DNA from: Muricoccus pecuniae
GTDB taxonomy: Bacteria > Pseudomonadota > Alphaproteobacteria > Acetobacterales > Acetobacteraceae
Assembly (NCBI RefSeq): GCF_014199205.1
Contig: NZ_JACIJD010000027.1
Location: 1-47,275 of the forward strand
Direction: 5' to 3'
DNA length: 47,275 nt
Shown here: positions 41,140 to 47,275 of the stretch, piece by piece
Layout of the letters: every line of letters starts with the position of its first letter
Position numbering within the stretch: the first letter of the stretch is position 1
Program-made: the position numbers and the translations under genes
Notes under the pieces: generated by a model
Told to the model about the DNA's origin: nothing
Database searches by the model: none
Seen by the model: the letters and a program-made list of their open reading frames with translations, nothing else

Positions 41140-42940
41140 CTTCAGTGATCGGGGATCAGGCGATTCCGAGCCCCTAGCGAGTCTGAAATCTCCGCGGGTG
41201 CACGCCCCTCCAAACCCAGTCTAGAGTTCTCTGGCGGGTCCCTCGGACGAACACCCACCCTCGCAATACGGCCCTGAACAGATCCAGCACTGTCCCTCCA
41301 GCTGGTGCCGACACAAAGCCCCCGATATTCCGCGCGCCAACGCTTCCGGCCCCGCCTTCCTGCCCGTCAAAGCAGTGGAAGCCCGACCCATGCGGTGTGC
41401 GAGGGGGGGCGACGAACGCACGTGGCCACCCGGAACCGTAGGAAGGCACACATCGACCGGCCCCGTTGAAGGCGGCCACTCCGAATCCACTGAGGGCTAC
41501 GCGAATGCCCCTGAAACCCCTCTGTCAAATGCCGATTATGGCCATATGGCGATATGGCCTTAGGGAAGCGCAATGCGTTTTCCCACCTACACCATCTTGT
41601 GCTCCGGCTCGCGCGCCGACGCGCCGGCAGCAATCATCCCGCAGCTGGTCGGGGCTGTGACGGTCGCCTGGCGCACCGCAGATTGTGCAGCCGTAGAAGT
41701 CAGACCATCCGCCGCCGACGCAGCTCCGCTGCCACCGGCCGGCGTGGAGGCTGAACCTGAGTGTCCAAAGGTCCATTGGACATTGTGTCATATGACCAAC
41801 TGGCCGAACGGCGTTCGCTCGATTATGCCGGATTCGAGCCGTGTCCCGTTAAGGGCTGAGCTGCATCCCGGACAGCAGGGGAGGGACCGCTCGGCCGCAG
41901 GAACGAGGAGCAGGCACATACGCGTGGCCTCGCGAAAGGATGATTCGAGACCGAGGACCAAGCACACGGGCGAGGAACACCCGCCCGTTCTGGAGGAGAG
42001 ATTCGAAAGCGCCGCTAGGTGTCTAAGGACGCGGGGAGTGTGGGACCCGAGGGGGGGAGGGCGCGTCCGTACGACGCTGCTGCCCATCCTCCCTAACGCA
42101 CGAGGTGCGACGGCAGTCACCGAGGGCGGAGGCGCTCGGCTGCAACCGCCGGCCCCACGTTCTCAAGGCCGACAACCAGTCCCTCGGCTTCGGGCCAAAG
42201 TACGGCGGGATGCCGGCCTTAGCAGAGGAGTAGGGGCGGTCGCAGCCGAAGGGGCTGGTTCACCGTGCCGCCGTTGGCCCGAGGCCCAGCATGAGGCCAC
42301 GAGGTCGGCTGGTCATATGGCAAATTGGCCCCTTCGCCAAACAACCGCCCGACCTGTACGGGCCGATCAGAAACCAGATAGGGGATTGGGGTAAGGCATC
42401 CTGAGCAAGTTCAACCGCAGTACCATGCAGGCCGCGTGGCGCCTCCGACCAGCCACGGATGTTCCCCTTCGTCCGGCCGAAAACACCACTCGCCGCATCG
42501 AGGGAGCCTCACCGGGCGGGCGTACACGGCCTCGCCTCGACGCTGTCTGGTTCCGGAGGCCACACTCGACGGGGCGCCACGCGTCTCTCGACCGGCCGCT
42601 ATTCTGGGGCGACACCCGTTCCGGCTTTCGCACTCAAGCAGAACACTTGCCGCGCTCGGGCCGACGGCGGGCCACCCGGGCGGCGCTGTGCGACGTAAGT
42701 GGTGCCAGGCTCCCGGCGCTGTAACAGCTCACAGGACAGCGTGGACATGTGCGAACCGCTGCCGTAGCTCGACGACGCCACGATCCACCAATCTCCCCAT
42801 GATCACACGAGCCCTCTTGGCAGGAGCATCGGAATGGTGTGACCGAGCCCCGAAACGCTTCTTCAACAGCGCAGGTAACGGCCCTCGTGCCATATGACCA
42901 ACTGACCATCAGAGCCGCCGACGGAAGGACCTGAGCGACC
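41140..42940. other. Gene-free region upstream of parA carrying four 19-bp sites
   Basis: About 1.8 kb in which several open frames exist on both strands but none has protein-like composition or a recognisable domain. The only structure I find is the four 19-bp sites at 41541, 41787, 42312 and 42889, roughly 250-580 bp apart. The stretch could be a centromere spacer or the ruins of further duplicated units. Confidence 0.55.
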
Positions 42941-42950
42941 GTCTTGTTGG

Positions 42951-43856
<906 letters not shown>

Positions 43857-43865
43857 TCAGGCCCT

Positions 43866-44241
43866 CAAAAGCGGCCGTGCCGCTTTCGGCCCGACCCTGC
43901 CGTTGCGCACGAGCCCAAAAGGCGCCCCTCTACGTAGGCCTGCAGGGATCGAGCGGACGGTCGGGCCCAATGCCCCGCGGGGCCGGGTTCCGGCTGTTTC
44001 AGCCGCTCTGGGCAGGCACCCAGGCACGATAATCCCCCATTATCGTGCGTGAGGGGGAGAGAGTGCCGGATTGCCATCAAGGAGACCCTCCTGGCACCAT
44101 GAGGGAGGTGGCAGGGGCGGGCGCGGGGGCGTCCGTCCGGCTGGCCAGAGAGGGCAGGGGGGCCGGAGGCTTGGGCGCGACAGGGACACAGGATCCAGTG
44201 TTTGCTGAGGTTTTCAGGGGTCAGCCGGCGAGGGCTGGCCG
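43866..44241. other. Intergenic region upstream of the tyrosine recombinase
   Basis: About 375 bp without a supportable gene. The notable content is the perfect inverted repeat at 44024-44048. A short plus-strand open frame after 44045 is unprotein-like. Confidence 0.45.
44024..44048. repeat. Perfect 10-bp inverted repeat, possible recombination site
   Basis: GCACGATAAT (44024-44033), CCCCC, then ATTATCGTGC (44039-44048). The arms are AT-containing in a GC-rich region and there is no T-run after them, so a terminator is less likely. Core sites of tyrosine recombinases have this form (two arms of about 10-12 bp around a short spacer), and such a gene starts 194 bp downstream. The spacer of 5 bp is shorter than usual unless the arms are counted shorter. 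Confidence 0.55.
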
Positions 44242-45276
44242 TTGACGCCGCCCGACAGGGCAGGGGGCCGGCCGCTGCTCCTCCCAGCCGTGCGGCGCCT
44301 AGCCGGCGAGGCGCTGCCGCCCGAGGCGCTGGCCGTGCTCTCGGGCCCGGTCGGGGAGGCGGTGGCGCGGGCGGCCGGCTATGCCGGCCGCGCCCTCTCG
44401 GACAACACGCGCCGGGCCTATGAGTCGGACTGGCGCGCCTTCCTTCTCTGGTGCGAGGCGGGCGGGGTAGTCGCCCTCCCAGCCGCCCCGGTCGTGGTCG
44501 CGGGGCATCTGGCGAGCCTCGCCGCCTCGCTCGGCCGCAGTGGGCTGCGCCGGCGCCTCGCCGCCATCGCCCACCAGCACCGGCAAGCCGGCCACCCCTG
44601 GGAGGCACGGCACCCGGCGATCGCGGCCACCATGCGCGGCATTCTCGCGACTCACGGCAGGACCTCGCGTCCCGCCGCGGCGCTGACCTCGGCCGAGGTC
44701 AAGCGCCTGCTGGCCGCCTGCGGGACCGACACGGCCGGCCACCGCGACCGGGCGTTGCTGCTGCTCGGCTTTGCCGGGGCGCTGCGGCGCTCGGAGATCG
44801 TCGCGATCGACCGCGAGCACCTGCGCTTCACGGGGGAGGGGATGACGGTGCTGATCCCGCGCTCCAAGCGTGACCAGGAGGGGGAGGGGGCCACCATCGG
44901 CATCCCGCGCGGGCTGAACCCGCTCTCCTGCCCGGTGCGGGCGATGGAGGAGTGGCTCCGCCGCACCCGCATCGAGTGGGGCCCGGTGTTCCGCCGGCTC
45001 AGCCCCGGAGGGGCGCTGGAGGAGAGGCTGAGCCCGCAGGGGGTGTGGCGGGTCCTGCGGCGGCGGGCGGAGATGGCTCGCCTGACGGTGGACGAGGCCG
45101 AGCGGTTGTCCCCGCACGGGCTCCGGGCGGGGTTCATCACCGAGGCCTACCTCAAGGGCGCACTCGACGAGCAGGTGATGCACCACGCCCGGCAGAAGAG
45201 CATCGCCACCACCCAGGGCTACCGCCGCCGGGCCAGGATCACCAGGGACAGCCCCGCCCGGCTGCTCGACCTGTGA
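44242..45276 (+). CDS. Tyrosine site-specific recombinase
   Basis: A 344-aa phage-integrase family protein. N-terminal SAM-like core-binding domain: ALSDNTRRAYESDWRAFLLW near residues 51-70. Catalytic domain: first arginine in GFAGALRRSEI near 178, HGLRAGF with the His-x-x-Arg pair near 292-295, and the nucleophile tyrosine in IATTQGYRRR near 325. All catalytic parts are present. The frame starts at TTG 44242. It may resolve plasmid multimers or move the cluster that follows. Confidence 0.9.
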   Translation: MTPPDRAGGRPLLLPAVRRLAGEALPPEALAVLSGPVGEAVARAAGYAGRALSDNTRRAYESDWRAFLLWCEAGGVVALPAAPVVVAGHLASLAASLGRSGLRRRLAAIAHQHRQAGHPWEARHPAIAATMRGILATHGRTSRPAAALTSAEVKRLLAACGTDTAGHRDRALLLLGFAGALRRSEIVAIDREHLRFTGEGMTVLIPRSKRDQEGEGATIGIPRGLNPLSCPVRAMEEWLRRTRIEWGPVFRRLSPGGALEERLSPQGVWRVLRRRAEMARLTVDEAERLSPHGLRAGFITEAYLKGALDEQVMHHARQKSIATTQGYRRRARITRDSPARLLDL

Positions 45277-45328
45277 GGCGCGATGAAGGGCAGGGGGCGA
45301 CGTGCGGTCGGGCACGCAGTGCCGCGCG

Positions 45329-45523
45329 TCAGCGGTTCAGGACGCGGCGGCCATCCTCATACGCGGCCTCGGCACCCGAGAAGCCCTGGGCGGCGCGGGA
45401 GACGAGGGTCGTGCCGCGCCAGATCGACCAGCGCCAGCTGTTCCGGCCAGAGCCCTCCTTGCTGACCCGGATCTCGACGGGTTCAGGGAGGTCCTGCATG
45501 GGGCGGAGCTGTTTCGCGAGCAT
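45329..45523 (-). CDS. Small conserved-looking protein on the opposite strand
   Basis: A 64-aa protein with a protein-like pattern of aromatic and charged residues: VEIRVSKEGSGRNSWRWSIW, then TTLVSRAAQGFSGAEAAYED and GRRVLNR. It reads like a small DUF-type beta-alpha fold and is convergent with the recombinase. Plus-strand frames over the same bases are arginine-rich and less credible. Function unknown. Confidence 0.6.
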   Translation of the reverse strand: MLAKQLRPMQDLPEPVEIRVSKEGSGRNSWRWSIWRGTTLVSRAAQGFSGAEAAYEDGRRVLNR

Positions 45524-45551
45524 GGCGGCCCTCTAAGGACGCCGGCGAGAC

Positions 45552-46283
45552 ATGCCAAGTCAGGAGGGCGAGACCAGCGCTGCCGCGGAGCCAGGGGAGG
45601 CGTCGGCCCATCCCTGGCAGCCCACCCCTGTGCCGGTGGACTGGCTGTGGAACACCCTGGAGGTGGGCGGGCCCGCCGAGCGGGTCGAGGCGTTCCGGGC
45701 GGCGGCGGCCGGCCCAGGTGTGGTGCCCTGGGTGCTGGACCTGGCCGCGCTCGAGGAGGAGTTCCTCCTGCCCATGGCGGGCCCGCAGGACGGGGTGCGG
45801 GCGATCAGCCTCTCGGGTGCCAAGGTCCTGGCCCGGCGCCTGCGCGACGCGGCGGCGGCCAACCACCAGGCCGCGCTGGCCCGGATAGGCTCGGACCGGA
45901 GCTGTCCCTTTGACCTGCACCGGCTCCTGCCCGTGCCGCCCGGCATCCTGGCGCTCGGGCCGGAGGAGGAGGAGAGCAAGAGGTGGCTCCGGACCCACTA
46001 CTGGGGCGTGACCCGGCCACTGCGCCACGTCGAGGTGCTGCCCTCCACCCTGGACGGGCGCAGGAAGAGGATGGGGCAGCTGCGGGTCGGCTTCTGGTCG
46101 GCCGACTGGTCGCCCTGGCAAGCAGTGGCCCGCCTGCGCCGCGCCTGGCCCGACCTCTCCTTTGATCTGCGGCCGCACTACCCGGGCTCTCAGCAGCAGG
46201 TAGACGAGGAGAGGCCGACGCCCGCTCCGGAACGGAAGGGTCGCAAGCGCCGGGCAGGGGCTGGGGCGCACCGGGGTGGCTGA
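45552..46283 (+). CDS. Hypothetical protein preceding scpA
   Basis: A 243-aa soluble protein. The N-terminal half is helical (PVDWLWNTLEV, ISLSGAKVLARRLRDA). The segment at about 145-215 (WLRTHYWGVTRPLRHVEVLP, then LRVGFWSADWSPWQAVARLR and WPDLSFDLRPHYPG) recalls the ferredoxin-like domain of YubB/DUF1281 plasmid proteins (W...WG..., AWSPP, FP...F...Y), but the match is distant. The basic C-terminus overlaps the GTG of scpA by 8 bp, so they are co-translated. Function unknown. Confidence 0.7.
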   Translation: MPSQEGETSAAAEPGEASAHPWQPTPVPVDWLWNTLEVGGPAERVEAFRAAAAGPGVVPWVLDLAALEEEFLLPMAGPQDGVRAISLSGAKVLARRLRDAAAANHQAALARIGSDRSCPFDLHRLLPVPPGILALGPEEEESKRWLRTHYWGVTRPLRHVEVLPSTLDGRRKRMGQLRVGFWSADWSPWQAVARLRRAWPDLSFDLRPHYPGSQQQVDEERPTPAPERKGRKRRAGAGAHRGG

Positions 46284-47061
46284 GGCTCCTCTGTCCACCC
46301 CAACCCACGCAGCACCCCGGCTCAGCGTGGAGGGCTTTGAGGGCCCGCTCGACTTCCTGCTCGAGATGGTCCGCCGCCAGCGGGTCGACCTCGGCCGGCT
46401 CTCGATCCTGACCCTGACCGATCAGCTGGTGGACGCCATCGAGGGCGGGGAAGGCCGGATCTCGCTCGAGCGCCGGGCGGACTGGCTGGTCATGGCCAGC
46501 GGGCTCCTGCTGCTCAAGGCGCAGTTGCTGGCCCCGAGCAGCCCGGAGGAAGCCGAGGACGCCAGGGCGACCGCGGCTCGGCGGCTGGAGCTGCTGGGCG
46601 AGCTCGCCCGCATGCGGGCCGGGGCGGACTGGCTCGCGGCGCGGCCGCAGCTCGGGCGGGAGACCTTCAGCAGGGGACAGAGCACACCACCTCAGGCCCA
46701 ACCGCAGGCGGAGCTGTATGTCGCCTTCCTGGAGGCAACGCTGGTCCTGCTGGAGGGAAGGGAAGGGAGGGCCACCGAGCCCACGCCCACGTACCAGCCC
46801 CGCCCTCCCGACCTCTGGCGCATCCCGGACGCGCTCCGGCGCATCGCCGGGTTGCTTCGCCAGCACCCGGGTCAACTCGCCCTGGAGCGCTGCCTACCGC
46901 CCATCCCAGCCCACACCCCTGACCGGCAAATCAGGATACGGGCGGCCCTTGCCAGTACCTTTGTGGCAGGGCTGGAGATGGCCCAGGGCGGTGCCTTGCT
47001 GCTGGAGCAGCATGACCCGTTCGGGCCGATCCACTTGACGGGAGCCCGTGTGCCCAGCTGA
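46276..47061 (+). CDS. scpA: ScpA-like segregation and condensation protein
   Basis: A 261-aa kleisin-type ScpA with a GTG start. Typical N-terminal block FEGPLDFLLEMVRRQRVDLGRLSILTL (about 19-45), then LVMASGLLLLKAQLLAP near 77-93, and a C-terminal winged-helix region ending with VAGLEMAQGGALLLEQHDPFGPI. Chromosomal ScpA links ScpB and the SMC ATPase for chromosome segregation. Here it stands beside a recombinase and has no scpB or smc within the window, so it may hijack host SMC for plasmid segregation, or be a paralogue with another role. Confidence 0.85.
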   Translation: MAEAPLSTPTHAAPRLSVEGFEGPLDFLLEMVRRQRVDLGRLSILTLTDQLVDAIEGGEGRISLERRADWLVMASGLLLLKAQLLAPSSPEEAEDARATAARRLELLGELARMRAGADWLAARPQLGRETFSRGQSTPPQAQPQAELYVAFLEATLVLLEGREGRATEPTPTYQPRPPDLWRIPDALRRIAGLLRQHPGQLALERCLPPIPAHTPDRQIRIRAALASTFVAGLEMAQGGALLLEQHDPFGPIHLTGARVPS

Positions 47062-47140
47062 GGCCAGTCGCTAGTCGTACGATTTCAGTGCCTCTCCTGA
47101 ACTGTCCGAGGTGGGCCACCTCGCCGTAGAGAGGTCAAAC

Positions 47141-47275
47141 CTAAACCTCCCTGCTTGCCCATTCCTTGTTGAAAGCCAGAGCTGCCAAGGTACAGATCGC
47201 GCCAGAGAGCAGATAAGCGCCCACAGACAGCAACCCGAAACGTGTCGAGAGCACCAAGGCAGCGAGTGGCGCAAA
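47141..47275 (-). CDS. MFS-type transporter, C-terminal end (cut by window edge)
   Basis: The minus-strand frame entering from the right edge encodes 44 residues before a TAG at 47141-47143: FAPLAALVLSTRFGLLSVGAY..., a final membrane helix and NKEWASREV. The short loop-helix-polar-tail form resembles the end of a major facilitator transporter. Only the last helices are visible, so the substrate is unknown. It is convergent with scpA, 79 bp away. Confidence 0.5.
   Translation of the reverse strand, partial: FAPLAALVLSTRFGLLSVGAYLLSGAICTLAALAFNKEWASREV

Larger units (their letters stand above)
38801..42907. repeat. Nine dispersed 19-bp centromere-like sites
   Basis: A motif near GTCATATGGCNNAATGGCC occurs nine times. 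Minus strand: about 38803-38821, 39360-39378, 39857-39875 and 41089-41107. Plus strand: 40371-40389, 41541-41559, 41787-41805, 42312-42330 and 42889-42907. The core GYCATATGRC is palindromic and is followed by a spaced half-site (A/C)TGRCC. Steps are mostly 450-580 bp. The sites surround parA and the RHH genes, one lies in the parA promoter region and one inside the parA 3' end. They are the best candidates for parS/parC sites. Confidence 0.75.

Noticed and set aside
41573-42394. 273-aa plus-strand open frame upstream of parA
   Set aside because: Low-complexity, no domain and it runs through two 19-bp sites; more likely chance in GC-rich DNA.

Overview
The window looks like part of a large conjugative plasmid from a high-GC alphaproteobacterium, most probably Acetobacteraceae (Roseomonas-like). 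This is inferred from codon use and protein character, not from a database search. No rRNA, tRNA or CRISPR array was seen. Backbone functions present are a VirB/VirD4 type IV secretion system, a MobF relaxase, a RepA-type initiator with iterons, and a ParA partition locus.

Layout. 1-2687: an IS66-family element nested in the 3' end of an IS21-family istB, with a perfect 8-bp target duplication. 2933-6356: a VapBC pair, a DEXH helicase, and a second antitoxin/PIN-toxin pair whose toxin carries an in-frame stop. 6827-19602: a tightly overlapped virB1-virB11 operon (with a lipoprotein-type virB7, an EexN-like gene and an unlisted 57-codon gene between virB10 and virB11), then virD4. 19612-25334: two small genes, then a lower-GC cargo block: a 221-aa protein with an XRE/ImmA-IrrE regulator-peptidase, an IS1595 remnant, a 53-aa protein with a dGTPase, and an Abi_C-domain protein. 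This reads as a defence cassette between the mating-pore genes and the relaxase. 25312-30276: a 1546-aa relaxase-helicase-Toprim fusion and a small coiled-coil gene. 30277-30550: a divergent control region with a candidate oriT. 30551-35000: plasmid accessory genes, including a P-loop ATPase, a ribbon-helix-helix (RHH) protein flanked by 8-bp-period repeats, and a DUF932 protein. 35181-37192: an IS66 fragment, repA and seven 15-bp iterons (oriV).

37391-43811: a hybrid of two IS5-family transposases, then a partition region. It has parA, an overlapping RHH gene, two decayed tandem copies of that RHH gene, and nine copies of a 19-bp site (consensus near GTCATATGGCNNAATGGCC) spread over 4.1 kb; then a 5'-truncated IS110 transposase. 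44024-47061: a perfect inverted repeat upstream of a tyrosine recombinase, a small opposite-strand gene, a 243-aa protein and a plasmid-borne ScpA. The right edge holds the C-terminus of a probable MFS transporter.

The strongest candidates for something undescribed are the dispersed centromere-like array with its tandemly duplicated RHH genes, the 8-bp operator repeats on both sides of the 81-aa RHH gene, the 20.1-25.3 kb defence block, and the recombinase/ScpA cluster.
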